The notes under the pieces were generated by a model. That model was not told where the DNA came from. It was given only the letters and a program-made list of their open reading frames with translations, and did not search any database. A stretch of DNA of 64,000 nt, from NCBI GenBank assembly GCA_000708525.1, contig JMRP01000002.1, positions 121,225 to 185,224 of the forward strand. The letters are read 5' to 3'. The DNA is from Cyanobium sp. CACIAM 14. GTDB lineage: Bacteria; Cyanobacteriota; Cyanobacteriia; PCC-6307; Cyanobiaceae. This document shows positions 12,057 through 21,435 of this stretch, piece by piece; positions within the stretch are counted from its first letter, which is position 1; every line of letters starts with the position of its first letter. A program made the translations under genes and the position numbers.

Positions 12057-13175
12057 ATGGGCAAGGGGCGGGAACTGGGTCTGCAGCTGCGCCAGTGGAT
12101 CGCCACCGGGTCCGTCCCTCTCGACCAGCCCCAGGCCCTGGCCAACCGGCTGATCGACGCCCTCGGCGCGGAGGAGGCCCTGCGGGGACCCGTCCGCGAT
12201 CTGGCGGCCCAGCCCCTGCTCCTGCGGGCCCTGCGGCAGCAGGGTGGCCCGCAGCGCAGCGCCGTTCAGGCTCTCGGCAGCCATCTGGCGGGCATCTACG
12301 CCCCTCGGGTGCTGGCCGAACTGCTCGATCTGCTGGAGGCCGCCACCGGCGTGGCGCCTTCCCGCCCGGACGGCGTGCCGGCGGGGTCCGCGCCTGCCGG
12401 CACGCCCACGTCCTCCACCGGGGGCAGGCCGCGCCTTCCCTGGCTGGAGAGCCTGCGGCCCGTGGGTCCGGGGCTGGCCCTGGCCGCTGCTTCGGCCCCG
12501 GTGCTCTTCTGGGCCGGTGGCGAGCTCGACCGCTGGCTCTTCGATCCCTGGGGCTGGAGCAGCGGCGTGGCGCTGGTGCTGGCGCTGGCCCTGATCCAGG
12601 CGCTGGCGCTCGGTCCGTTGCGGCGCCTCCGCCGCCGCTGGCCCCTCGCCCTCGAGGCCAGCGGCGATCCGCGCCGGGCCTGGTGCTGGATCACCGCCCC
12701 CTGGATCCATGCGGGTAACGGCGAAGCCCTGATCAACCTGGCGACGCTTCTGATCCTGCTGGGCCCGTCGAGCCTGCCCCTCTCGTCCCTGCTGCTGCGC
12801 TACTCGCTGACCGCCCTGGCCACCACGGCGCCGGCGGTGCTGGTGGCCCGCCGGGCCCGGGTGCTGCGGCAGTGGGACGGGGCCTCCGGCCCCATCGCCG
12901 CCCTGATCGCCCTGGCGGCGTCCCTCAGCCTGCTGCACTGGCGCGTGCACACCTTCGCCGCCGGTCCGGTGGCGATTCCGGCCTGGGTGCTGCTGGTGGT
13001 CTACGGGGCCCTGCAGCTGGGCGGGCAGCTGCCCCGCCGGGATCCCCAGGACACCAGCTCCCCCATGGCCCGTCTCTGGAGCAGCCCCTGGTGGTGGGGA
13101 ACCGTGCTGGGAGCGGGCTGGGCCCTGCTCACCCGCGCCCAGGAACTGGCCCGGAGCCTCGGCTGGCTGGGCTGA
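12057..13175 (+). CDS. Polytopic membrane protein, possibly rhomboid-like
   Basis: The 372-residue protein has a soluble helical N-terminus of about 110 residues, a proline/glycine/serine linker and then several hydrophobic segments. In the membrane part, APWIHAGNGEALINLATLLI and a later WDGASGPIAALIALA resemble the rhomboid layout, with a GASG that could hold a catalytic serine. A convincing partner histidine in the last helices is not visible, so protease activity is doubtful. It starts 35 bases after atpC with a CGGCCTCGAGGCCG palindrome between them, and ends two bases before the convergent PBP gene. Confidence 0.5.
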   Translation: MGKGRELGLQLRQWIATGSVPLDQPQALANRLIDALGAEEALRGPVRDLAAQPLLLRALRQQGGPQRSAVQALGSHLAGIYAPRVLAELLDLLEAATGVAPSRPDGVPAGSAPAGTPTSSTGGRPRLPWLESLRPVGPGLALAAASAPVLFWAGGELDRWLFDPWGWSSGVALVLALALIQALALGPLRRLRRRWPLALEASGDPRRAWCWITAPWIHAGNGEALINLATLLILLGPSSLPLSSLLLRYSLTALATTAPAVLVARRARVLRQWDGASGPIAALIALAASLSLLHWRVHTFAAGPVAIPAWVLLVVYGALQLGGQLPRRDPQDTSSPMARLWSSPWWWGTVLGAGWALLTRAQELARSLGWLG

Positions 13176-13176
13176 G

Positions 13177-15498
13177 TCAGCTGGCGATGGCGCGCATGTA
13201 CTGGCCCCAGAACCGGGCCACCAGGGCGCCCGACGCAGCCTCGGCGGGGCGGTTGTCGTCGTTGCCCATCCAGATCCCCGTGAGGATCCGGGTGGCGGGG
13301 GAGTAGCCCACGAACAGGACGTCGACGCCGTTGTCGGTGGTGCCGGTCTTGCCGCGGGCATCGGCCACCACCCCGGCGGCGCTGCCCGTGCCGCCGCTGA
13401 CGACCCCCCGCAGCAGGGCATCCATCTCGGCGGCCACCGCCGGCTCGATCAGCTGCCGTGGGCGTTCGCCGATCGGCGTGGTGACCCCGGCGGCGGGGCA
13501 GGTGGCCAGGGCCCGCACCGAGCCGCAGATGCCCAGGTCGTAGATGCGGATGACGCCGTGGAGGGGCACCGAGCGCCCGCCGTTGGCCACCACGGCATAG
13601 GCCCGGGCCAGTTCGTAGAGATAGGTCTCCTTGCCGCCGAGCACCATCGAGAAGCTCTCCTCCAGGGGTGTGCTGATGCCCAGCCGGTGGGCCATCGCCA
13701 CCACCTTCGCCAGGCCGGCCTGCTGCGCCAGCCGCAGGGCCACCACGTTCTCCGAGCCGGCGAAGCCCGCCGCCACGCTGGTGCTGCCGCCGCCGCCGTG
13801 ACGGCAGCCGGCCACATAGGCCAGAGGGGCGCAGGAGACCGCATCGCCGGGCTTCACCCCGGCCTCCAGGGCGGCCAGGAAGGAGAAGAGCTTGAAGGTG
13901 GAACCGCTCTGGCGCAGCGCCTGCACCCGATCGAAGCTGGAGCGGGCGTAGTCGCCGCCTCCCACGTAGGCGAGGATCGCGCCGGTGCCGTAGTCGATCG
14001 AGATCAGGGCCCCCTGGGTGAGTCCGGCCCGGCCCCCCGGCCCTTCCAGGAACGCCCTGAGCTGCTTCTCGGCGATGGCCTGCAGGCGCGGATCGATGGT
14101 GCTGATCACCGCGTAGTTGCCCTGGGCCTGACGGCTGCTGAGGTCGAGGGCGAAGCGGCGGCCCTCCAGTTCGCCGATCACGTAGTTGCTGAAGTACGGG
14201 TAGCTGGAGAAGCCCGACTCGCGGCAGGCGGAGGGGTCGATGTTGAGAGGCCGCCTGCGGGCATCGATCAGCTGCTGATCGGAGAGATAGCCCTCGGCGT
14301 GCATGCGTCCCAGCACCAGGTCACGGCGCTCCCGGCCCCAGGTGGGGTGCTCCCGGTTGCAGGGGCTGTAACCGTTGGGGTTCGGCAGCAGGCCCACCAG
14401 GAACGCCGATTCGGCCACGTCCAGCGCGCTGGCGGACTTGCGGAAGTAGAGCTGGGCCGCCTGCTCGAACCCCTCCGCCCCCAGACCGAGGTAGGCCCGG
14501 TCGAGGTACATCTTGAGGATCCGGTTCTTGCTGAAGCCCGCCTCCAGCTGCCAGGCCACCCACAGTTCACGGAGCTTGCGGGCCACCGACACGTCGTTGC
14601 CCACGGCCGGGTAGACCATGCGGGCCACCTGCTGGGTGAGACCACTGCCGCCGCCGGTGCCCAGCAGCAGCGAGCGTGCCGTGCCGAACAGGTCGATGCC
14701 GCTGTTCCAGCCGAAGCGGGCGTCCTCCGAGGCGATCAGCGCCTGGCGCAGGTGCAGGGGGTAGTCCGCCAGGGTGGGCAGGGCCGTGGAGGACCCCTCG
14801 GCCGCATCGATCTGGCGGCCATCGGTGGAGAAGACCTTCACCGGACCGCTGACCGAACGGATCGAGGAGCCACCGGCGACGGTGGTGGCCAGCAGCAGGC
14901 CGCCAAGCCCCACGCCCGAGCCCACCAGGGCGGCGACGGCGCCCCAGTGCAGCAGCTGGCCCAGGGGGCTGCGGGGATGGCGGTACACCAGGGTCGGAGC
15001 CTCCCCCTTCAGGGGGGAACCGAGCTGCAGCCGATCGCCGTCCCGCAGCTGGATGGCCCGGATGCGGCGATCCCCGTGGAACAGGCCGTTGGCGGAATCG
15101 AAGTCTTCGCAGCGGTAGTCCCGATCCCCCGGCCGCTCCTGCTCCACGATCGCGTGCACCCGGCTGACGCCGCTGACGTCGGCCTGCAGTTCGCAGAGGG
15201 GAGCCCGGCCGATGCGGTACCGGCCTCCCTCCAGGGCCAGCCGCTGGCGGCAGCTGCCGCCGATCCAGAGCTCCAGCCAGGCCCCATGGCGGTTGAGCGT
15301 CCCGAGGGCCGTCGTCACGGCCAGGCGGCGGCCGCCGGGCGGGGCCGGCTCCGTCAGCGCACGCCAGAGGGCCACCCAACCCCCCGCGCTTCCGGCCGCG
15401 GTTCCCGGCGCCAGCCCCTGCACAGGCGCTCCCGGCACCGCCGGCTCCTGCTGCGGTGCGTCCGGAAGCGCCGCCGCCGGCTCCGTCGTCCCCGCCAT
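13177..15498 (-). CDS. Class A penicillin-binding protein with N-terminal FHA domain
   Basis: About 773 residues from ATG 15498; the frame is open to 15594 but the first 32 codons look non-coding. The order is: low-complexity N-terminus; FHA domain (YRIGRAPLCE, SRVHAIVEQE, SANGLFHGD); one transmembrane helix (LLHWGAVAALVGSGVGLGGL); GT51 glycosyltransferase (ASEDARFGWNSGIDLFG, GGGSGLTQQVARM); transpeptidase with SGSTFK, SEN and GKTGTTD motifs. It should polymerise and cross-link peptidoglycan in the periplasm, while the FHA domain faces the cytoplasm and would bind phosphothreonine. It is divergent from an FHA/kinase/phosphatase cluster, suggesting phosphorylation-linked control. Confidence 0.9.
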   Translation of the reverse strand: MAGTTEPAAALPDAPQQEPAVPGAPVQGLAPGTAAGSAGGWVALWRALTEPAPPGGRRLAVTTALGTLNRHGAWLELWIGGSCRQRLALEGGRYRIGRAPLCELQADVSGVSRVHAIVEQERPGDRDYRCEDFDSANGLFHGDRRIRAIQLRDGDRLQLGSPLKGEAPTLVYRHPRSPLGQLLHWGAVAALVGSGVGLGGLLLATTVAGGSSIRSVSGPVKVFSTDGRQIDAAEGSSTALPTLADYPLHLRQALIASEDARFGWNSGIDLFGTARSLLLGTGGGSGLTQQVARMVYPAVGNDVSVARKLRELWVAWQLEAGFSKNRILKMYLDRAYLGLGAEGFEQAAQLYFRKSASALDVAESAFLVGLLPNPNGYSPCNREHPTWGRERRDLVLGRMHAEGYLSDQQLIDARRRPLNIDPSACRESGFSSYPYFSNYVIGELEGRRFALDLSSRQAQGNYAVISTIDPRLQAIAEKQLRAFLEGPGGRAGLTQGALISIDYGTGAILAYVGGGDYARSSFDRVQALRQSGSTFKLFSFLAALEAGVKPGDAVSCAPLAYVAGCRHGGGGSTSVAAGFAGSENVVALRLAQQAGLAKVVAMAHRLGISTPLEESFSMVLGGKETYLYELARAYAVVANGGRSVPLHGVIRIYDLGICGSVRALATCPAAGVTTPIGERPRQLIEPAVAAEMDALLRGVVSGGTGSAAGVVADARGKTGTTDNGVDVLFVGYSPATRILTGIWMGNDDNRPAEAASGALVARFWGQYMRAIAS

Positions 15499-15556
15499 CC
15501 CCGGCCCAGCCGCCTTGCTCCCATACGCTACCGGCAGCGATCGGAGCGCCCCCCAG

Positions 15557-15841
15557 GTGGAGCATCGGCGGGACCCATGGGCACCCTTCCGCATCTGGAC
15601 TGCCCTGACCCTCGGGGTCTATGCGGTGCGGGCCAGCTTCGCCGCCACCTGGGTGGGGGCGATCCCCGGCTGGGTGCTGCTGCTCATGCTGCTGCTGGCG
15701 CTGGCGCTGGCCGCCTTCGCCCTGCTGTTCCCCGGCCGGGTCATCCCCTGGCGGGAGGGGGAGCCCATGGACGGCTGGGGCCGCTTCCTCGCCGATCGGC
15801 GTCTGGGCCGGCGCCGCGGCTCCGCGGACGATCCCTCATGA
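15557..15841 (+). CDS. Small two-helix membrane protein, first gene of the signalling cluster
   Basis: The frame encodes about 94 residues from a GTG at 15557. Two hydrophobic segments are evident, ALTLGVYAVRASFAATWVG and WVLLLMLLLALALAAFALL, followed by a basic tail RRLGRRRGSADDPS. Its stop overlaps the ATG of the FHA gene (ATGA), which supports real translation. No ATG exists in a good position, so the GTG start is a choice by position. It is divergent from the FHA-PBP gene. I do not recognise a family; a membrane anchor or partner role is a guess from context. Confidence 0.55.
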   Translation: MEHRRDPWAPFRIWTALTLGVYAVRASFAATWVGAIPGWVLLLMLLLALALAAFALLFPGRVIPWREGEPMDGWGRFLADRRLGRRRGSADDPS

Positions 15842-16563
15842 GCGGCCGTCCCCGCCTGGTGCTGCGGGACGACCCCGGCCGCAGCGTGCCGCTGGATCCC
15901 CGGGTCCCCCTGTCCATCGGCCGGGATCCGGCCAGCGGGCTCTGCCTGAGCCAGGGGGAGGGGGTTTCCCGCCGCCACGCTCTGGTGCGGGTCTCCCGGA
16001 CCCGGCCCGACCAGTGGCTGCTCTGCGATCTGGGCAGCGCCAACGGCACCTTCCTGGAGGGAGCCCGGCTGCGGGACTGCCGGCCGCTCTCTGACGGGGA
16101 CGAGATCCGCCTGGGCAGGAACGGGCCGGTGCTGCTGTTCCGTGCCGGAGGCGGCTCCGTCCCGCCGGCCGACCGCTCAGGACCGCCGGCGGCGGCGAAG
16201 CTGCGGGCCGGGGTGATCGATTTCGAGGGCCATGCCCTGCCGATCGACCGGATCCGCTCGGCCTACGTGCGCAGCCGTCGCCGCCATCCCCAGGCCTTCA
16301 GCTGGTGGCTCCTGTTCTGCCTGGGCGGGCTGCTCCTGCTGCCCTTCCCCTGGCTGTTCTGGCCGCTGCAGCTGGGAGCCCTGGCGGGCTGGATCGTGCT
16401 GGGCTCCCGCTGGGAGCATCTGCTGGAGGTGACGCTGCAGGACGGCCTGGCCTATCGGCACCGCTTCGACAGCCTGGCCACGGCCCTGGCCCACCGCAAC
16501 GGCATCCGCAAGGCCATGGGGCAGGCGCAGGCGTCGGCCCCGGTGCCCGGGAGGCGCCCGTGA
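15838..16563 (+). CDS. FHA-domain membrane protein
   Basis: A 241-residue protein. The N-terminal FHA domain (residues about 15-90) shows LSIGRDPASGLCLSQGEGVS, the R and S phosphothreonine contacts, and LCDLGSANGTFLEG. After a linker come two hydrophobic segments from about residue 157 (WWLLFCLGGLLLLPFPWLF, then a second) and a soluble tail. It likely recruits threonine-phosphorylated partners to the membrane. It overlaps both neighbours, through ATGA upstream and a GTGA junction with the kinase downstream. Confidence 0.85.
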   Translation: MSGRPRLVLRDDPGRSVPLDPRVPLSIGRDPASGLCLSQGEGVSRRHALVRVSRTRPDQWLLCDLGSANGTFLEGARLRDCRPLSDGDEIRLGRNGPVLLFRAGGGSVPPADRSGPPAAAKLRAGVIDFEGHALPIDRIRSAYVRSRRRHPQAFSWWLLFCLGGLLLLPFPWLFWPLQLGALAGWIVLGSRWEHLLEVTLQDGLAYRHRFDSLATALAHRNGIRKAMGQAQASAPVPGRRP

Positions 16564-17915
16564 ACTGGATCCTGCCGGAGGGGGTCAGCCTCGGGTTCGA
16601 GGGCCTCAGCACCCCGCTGCGGATCGTGCGCGGCCTGGGGGGAGGCACCCAGGGCCAGGTGTACGAGGTGGACCTGGAGGGGGAGCGGCTGGCCCTGAAG
16701 TGGTACCTGCCGGCCTGCATCGCCCGTGACCCGGCACTGGAGAGGCGTCTGGGCGAAAGCATCCGGGCGACGGCGCCCAGCGAGGACTTCCTCTGGCCCA
16801 TCGCCCTGCTGCGGCCCAGCCCCGCCAGCCGGCCCCTGATCCGCCTGCGGGAGGAGAGCTTCGGCTACCTGATGCCCCTGCGTCCCGCCTCCTTCGTGGG
16901 TGCCGGCGAGCATGCCGCCGGCCGTCTGACGATCGGGCTGAGGGAAGTGCTGCGGGCCTGCTTCTTCCTCGCCGACGCCTTCCATGCCCTCCACCTGGCC
17001 GGGCTCTGCTACAAGGACGTCTCCCTGGGCAACCTGTTCCTGGAGCCCGGCAGTGGCCGCATCCTGATCTGCGACAACGACAACGTCGCCGTCGACGGAT
17101 CCGGCCAGGGAGCGGTGCTGGGAACCCCGGGGTTCATGGCCCCGGAGGTGCTGCTGGGGCAGGCCCGGCCGGGCGCCGACAGCGACCTGTTCTCCCTGGC
17201 GGTGCTGCTCTTCCGGCTGCTGACCCGCCATGACCCCCTCAAGGGCCAGATGGAGCTGGCGATCCGCTGCCTCGATGAACCGGCCCGACGGCGCCTGTAC
17301 GGGGAGGACCCGGTGTTCATCTTCGATCCGGTGGACTTCCGCAACCGTCCCGACCCGATCGAGCATGCCGCGGCCCTGATCACCTGGCCCATCTACCCGC
17401 GCCCCCTGCAGGCGCTCTTCGAGCAGACCTTCTGCCGCGGCCTGAAGCAGCCCTCGCGGCGCACCCTCACCGGCCAGTGGAAGCAGGAACTGGCCCGCAC
17501 CCTCGACCTGCGCGTCCTCTGCGGGGGCTGCGGCCAGGAGAACTTCCAGACGACCGGCGCTTCCCAGCTCTGCTGGAGTTGCGGCACTCCCCTGGCGGAG
17601 GGGATCACCCTGATCCTCCCCCGGGGAACGGTGCTGGCGGCCCCGGACAACGAGCTCCATCCCCACCACTTCGATCCCCTGGCGGGGGAGGACCTGCGCC
17701 GGCCGATCGGTCGGGTGGTGGCCCATCCCCGGGACGCCCGGCGGCTGGGACTGCACAACCTCTCCGCCGAGGCCTGGAGCGCCGAGCGTGCGGATGGCCG
17801 CGCCGTACGGGTGGAGCCGGGAGCCAGCTGTAGCCTCGCCGGCGTCACCCGGATCGAGACGTCGGCCGGCACCGTCGCCGTGCAGAGCCGATCCGGGCCT
17901 GGCCCTGCCGCCTGA
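16560..17915 (+). CDS. TerY-P-type Ser/Thr protein kinase with C-terminal zinc ribbon
   Basis: From GTG 16560 (overlapping the FHA stop) the protein has 451 residues. Kinase motifs: glycine loop GLGGGTQGQVYEV, ATP lysine in RLALKWYLP, catalytic loop GLCYKDVSLGNLFL (HRD replaced by YKD but D and N kept), metal-binding ILICDNDNVAVDG in place of DFG, and an activation segment with GTPGFMAPEVLLG. A CxxC...CxxC zinc ribbon follows at about residues 319-341, then a beta-rich tail. The YKD/DND variants and the zinc ribbon fit the kinases of the TerY-P triad. A VWA gene and a PP2C gene follow directly. Confidence 0.88.
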   Translation: MNWILPEGVSLGFEGLSTPLRIVRGLGGGTQGQVYEVDLEGERLALKWYLPACIARDPALERRLGESIRATAPSEDFLWPIALLRPSPASRPLIRLREESFGYLMPLRPASFVGAGEHAAGRLTIGLREVLRACFFLADAFHALHLAGLCYKDVSLGNLFLEPGSGRILICDNDNVAVDGSGQGAVLGTPGFMAPEVLLGQARPGADSDLFSLAVLLFRLLTRHDPLKGQMELAIRCLDEPARRRLYGEDPVFIFDPVDFRNRPDPIEHAAALITWPIYPRPLQALFEQTFCRGLKQPSRRTLTGQWKQELARTLDLRVLCGGCGQENFQTTGASQLCWSCGTPLAEGITLILPRGTVLAAPDNELHPHHFDPLAGEDLRRPIGRVVAHPRDARRLGLHNLSAEAWSAERADGRAVRVEPGASCSLAGVTRIETSAGTVAVQSRSGPGPAA

Positions 17916-17918
17916 GCC

Positions 17919-18659
17919 ATGCCGTTCCCCGACGTCAAGCTGGCCAACCGGCCGCTCCACTTCCTCTACCTCTGCGACTGCTCCGGCTCGATGGCCGCGT
18001 CGGGCAAGATGCAGGCTCTCAACCAGGCCATCCGGCAGTCGCTGCCGGGCATGGCGGCGGTGGCGCGGGACAACCCGGAGGCGCGGGTGCTGGTGCGGGC
18101 CGTGAGCTTCGCCGACCACGCCGCCTGGCACATCGAGAGGCCCACGCCTGTGGACCATCTGGAGTGGCGCGATCTCCAGGCGGGGGGGCTCACGGCGATG
18201 GGGGAGGCGCTGCGGCTGGTGGCCGCCGCTCTGCAGACCCCGCCGATGGAGGTGCGCGCCCTGCCGCCGGTGCTGGTGCTGATCTCCGATGGCCAGCCCA
18301 CCGACGATTTCGCCGGTGGGCTGGAGGCCCTGCTGCGCCTGCCCTGGGGGCAGAAGGCGGTGCGGCTGGCCATCGCCCTGGGCCACGACGCCGATCTGGA
18401 GGTGCTGCAGCGCTTCATCGGCGGCGAGCCGGAGGCGGAGGCCGGCCGTTCGCCCCGCCGCCCCCTGCAGGCGAGCAACGCCACCTCCCTGGCCCAGTAC
18501 ATCCAGTGGGCCTCCACCGCGGTGGTGGGGGCCGCCTCCATGCCGGCGAGCCGGGTGGCGGAGACCCCCCTGGGCCCCCCGGCGGGCAACATCCCCCTGC
18601 CCGATCTGCCTCCCACGGTGCTGGATCCCACCGACGACGTCGGCCCCCTGGTGTGGTGA
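17919..18659 (+). CDS. TerY-like von Willebrand factor A domain protein
   Basis: A 246-residue cytosolic VWA protein. The MIDAS metal site is visible: CDCSGSMAASGKM near residue 20, a threonine in AGGLTAMGEALRL, and LISDGQPTDDF. A proline-rich tail follows. TerY-type VWA proteins act as metal-dependent scaffolds in the tellurite-resistance-related signalling systems. It begins three bases after the kinase stop and ends in a GTGA overlap with the phosphatase, so the three are one translational unit. Confidence 0.88.
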   Translation: MPFPDVKLANRPLHFLYLCDCSGSMAASGKMQALNQAIRQSLPGMAAVARDNPEARVLVRAVSFADHAAWHIERPTPVDHLEWRDLQAGGLTAMGEALRLVAAALQTPPMEVRALPPVLVLISDGQPTDDFAGGLEALLRLPWGQKAVRLAIALGHDADLEVLQRFIGGEPEAEAGRSPRRPLQASNATSLAQYIQWASTAVVGAASMPASRVAETPLGPPAGNIPLPDLPPTVLDPTDDVGPLVW

Positions 18660-20126
18660 CCCCCTGGGTGGTGCCGATCGGTGCCAGCCGGGCCGGTGCC
18701 GCCCACCGGCGGGTAGGGCGTCCCTGTCAGGACGCCGTGCTCTGCCGGGAGCTGCGCAGCGCCGATGGCCAGCCGGTGATGGTGATGGCGGTGGCCGACG
18801 GGCACGGCGGCCGGCGCTACAGGCGCAGCGACGTGGGCAGCCGCCTGGCCTGCGAGCGGGCCCTGGCGGCGGTGGAGGCCGCGCTCGAGGCCCGGGCCGT
18901 GGGCGAGGGGGACGGGGGCTGGAGAGGCTGGCTGGAGCGGGAGCTGCCGGAGGCGATCCTGCGCGACTGGCTGGTGGCGGTGGAGACCCACTGGCGCGAC
19001 GATCCCGGGGAGGGCCCCTTCCTGCCGCTGCTTTATGGCAGCACCCTGGGCCTGGTGGTGATGACGGAGCGCTGGTGGGGGCACACGGGCCTGGGGGACT
19101 GGGATCTGGTGAAGGTGGAGGCCGATGGCCGCGCCCTTCTGCTGGAGCAGGAGAACGATCCCGCCGGGCCGGGTGAGGCCACCTGCAGCCTCTGCCAGAC
19201 CGGGGCGGCGTCCCTGTTCGCCCGCAGGGCGGCCCTGCATCCGATCCCGGGGGCGGACGCTGACTTCGCGCTGGTGCTCTGCACCGACGGCATCCGCAAA
19301 TCCTGCGCCACCGATGCCGACTTCCTCACCCTGGCGGCCTGGCTGGCCCGCCAGGCCGTTGAGGCGGGGCCCGACGGCGTGGCGACCCTGCCGGCGGCGC
19401 TGGATCGGATCAGCCGCGAGGGCAGCGGCGACGACGTGACCGTGGCGATCGGCCGCATCGCTGGCCGCGGCCAGCCCCGGCCGGACGGAGCGGACGCGGC
19501 AGCCGTGGTGACGACCTCCCGGCGGCCGGCGGCGATCCAAGGGTCGAGCCGGCCGCTCCGATCCGGCGGACGGGAGGAGGGCACCCCCTCCGCTCGGCGG
19601 CATCCCGCCATCCTCCGGGCGGTGCTCGCGGGCCTGGCGCTGTCGGCCGCCGGCGGAGTCTTCCTGGCCCTGATCTGGCCGCGCCGGCAGCCCGGCACCG
19701 GAGCGATCCCCGCCTCACCCGGCCTCCAGGCGGCCCGCGACGAGGTGGCCCGCCTCTGCGCTCAGCCCGCCGCCATCCCGCTGGCGCTGCGCCGCCGCGC
19801 CGAACTCTTCAGCGCGCTGCGCCGGGGCCGGCAGGACCCTGTCCGCCTCAGGGCCGGCGCCGCCAGCGATCCCCTGGCGGCCCTGACTCGCGGCGGACGT
19901 CCCCGTGGTGGCCCCCCCCTCCATCCCGCCGCCCGGCGGCCCCTCCCTGAAGGCCGGGCCCGAGCCGCAGGGGAGGGGCGGGGTGGTCTCCCGGCGGCCG
20001 CTGCAGGCCCTGGGGGCCTGTCCGGCTCTGCTGGAAGCGCTCGACCGGCAGTGGGCCGCATCCCCGGCGGCCACCGGCCCGCGGCCGGAGGCTGGGGCTT
20101 CGCCTGCCTCCGCCTCTGTCCGCTGA
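18656..20126 (+). CDS. PP2C-type protein phosphatase with C-terminal membrane helix (frameshift near 19886)
   Basis: From GTG 18656 the first 410 or so codons encode a PPM/PP2C phosphatase: MAVADGHGGRRY (metal-binding aspartate), LVLCTDGIRKS near residue 208, EGSGDDVTVAIGRI near residue 257. A long basic linker and one hydrophobic helix (AVLAGLALSAAGGVFLALIW) follow. After DPLAAL (19885) the frame turns into P/G/R-rich nonsense and would run into the transaldolase without a stop. One extra A at about 19886 explains this: the other frame reads LAADVPVVAPPSIPPPGGP with G/C third positions throughout and stops at 20126, six bases before the transaldolase ATG. It should reverse the neighbouring kinase. 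Confidence 0.8.
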
Positions 20127-20131
20127 AGCCC

Positions 20132-20794
20132 ATGGCCCTGCGACTGCTGCTCGACAGCGCCGATCCCCTGGAGTGGCAACGCTGGCTGGCCAGCAGCCTC
20201 TTTCAGGGGGTCACCACCAACCCCACCCTGCTGCGGCGCGCTGCTCAGCCCTGCACCCTGGAGCACCTGGCCCGGCTGACGGGCGAGGCCGTCGCCCTCG
20301 GGTGTCGGGAGATCCATCTGCAGACCTGGGGCGACGACGGCGATCGCCAGCTGGCCAACGGCCTGGCCCTGGCGGCCCTCGACCCCCAGCGGGTGTACGT
20401 GAAGGTGCCCATCACCCGGGGTGGGGCCGACGTGGCCCGGGCGCTGATCGCCGAAGGGGTGCCCGTCACCTTCACCGCCTGCTATGAGGTGGCCCAGGTG
20501 CTGGTGGCGGCGGCGCTCGGTGCCGACGGCATCGCCGCCTACCTGGGCCGCATCGGCGACCAGGGCCGGGACGGCCACGGAGAACTGATCGCCATGCAGC
20601 GCGCGCTCGAGGGCGTCGGCTCCAGCACCAGGCTTCTGGTGGCCAGCCTGAGGCAGCCGGGAGATCTGGCCCGGCTTGCCGCCGCCGGGCTGGGCCACTA
20701 CACGATCAGCCCCGGGATCGCCGAAGCCCTGTTCGGCTGCGAGGCCACGGCCGCTGCTGCCGAACAGTTCGAACGGGACGCGGCAGGCCTCTGA
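20132..20794 (+). CDS. Transaldolase / fructose-6-phosphate aldolase-like protein
   Basis: A 220-residue single-domain TIM barrel of the small TalC-like transaldolase group. LLLDSADPLEWQRW opens the barrel, FQGVTTNPTLL is the family signature, and the Schiff-base lysine lies in RVYVKVPITRGG near residue 88. TFTACYEVAQVLVAAALGAD and ISPGIAEALFG complete the pattern. It may transfer dihydroxyacetone units in sugar-phosphate metabolism; small family members vary in activity. It begins six bases after the inferred phosphatase stop. Its frame is continuous with the phosphatase N-terminal frame, but I do not regard this as a true fusion. Confidence 0.85.
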   Translation: MALRLLLDSADPLEWQRWLASSLFQGVTTNPTLLRRAAQPCTLEHLARLTGEAVALGCREIHLQTWGDDGDRQLANGLALAALDPQRVYVKVPITRGGADVARALIAEGVPVTFTACYEVAQVLVAAALGADGIAAYLGRIGDQGRDGHGELIAMQRALEGVGSSTRLLVASLRQPGDLARLAAAGLGHYTISPGIAEALFGCEATAAAAEQFERDAAGL

Positions 20795-20885
20795 CGACCG
20801 AAACGCCATTGGATCGACGCTCCGCCTAACCGGTGCTCCACCTAACCGGTGCTCCGGTGGCCGGGTGGGACCGGGTCGGGGCGGC

Positions 20886-21374
<489 letters not shown>

Positions 21375-21435
21375 TCAGCAAACCACCAACCTATCAGCCG
21401 GTTCGTAACCTACGCAGCGATCCGCAGCAACCCCC

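Noticed and set aside
13558..16563. A 1001-codon plus-strand open frame opposite the PBP gene
   Set aside because: It is antisense to a gene with full catalytic motifs and becomes real coding only from 15838, where the FHA protein begins.
18656..20794. PP2C-transaldolase fusion protein
   Set aside because: The joining region has non-coding composition, while another frame has coding character and a stop six bases before the transaldolase ATG.
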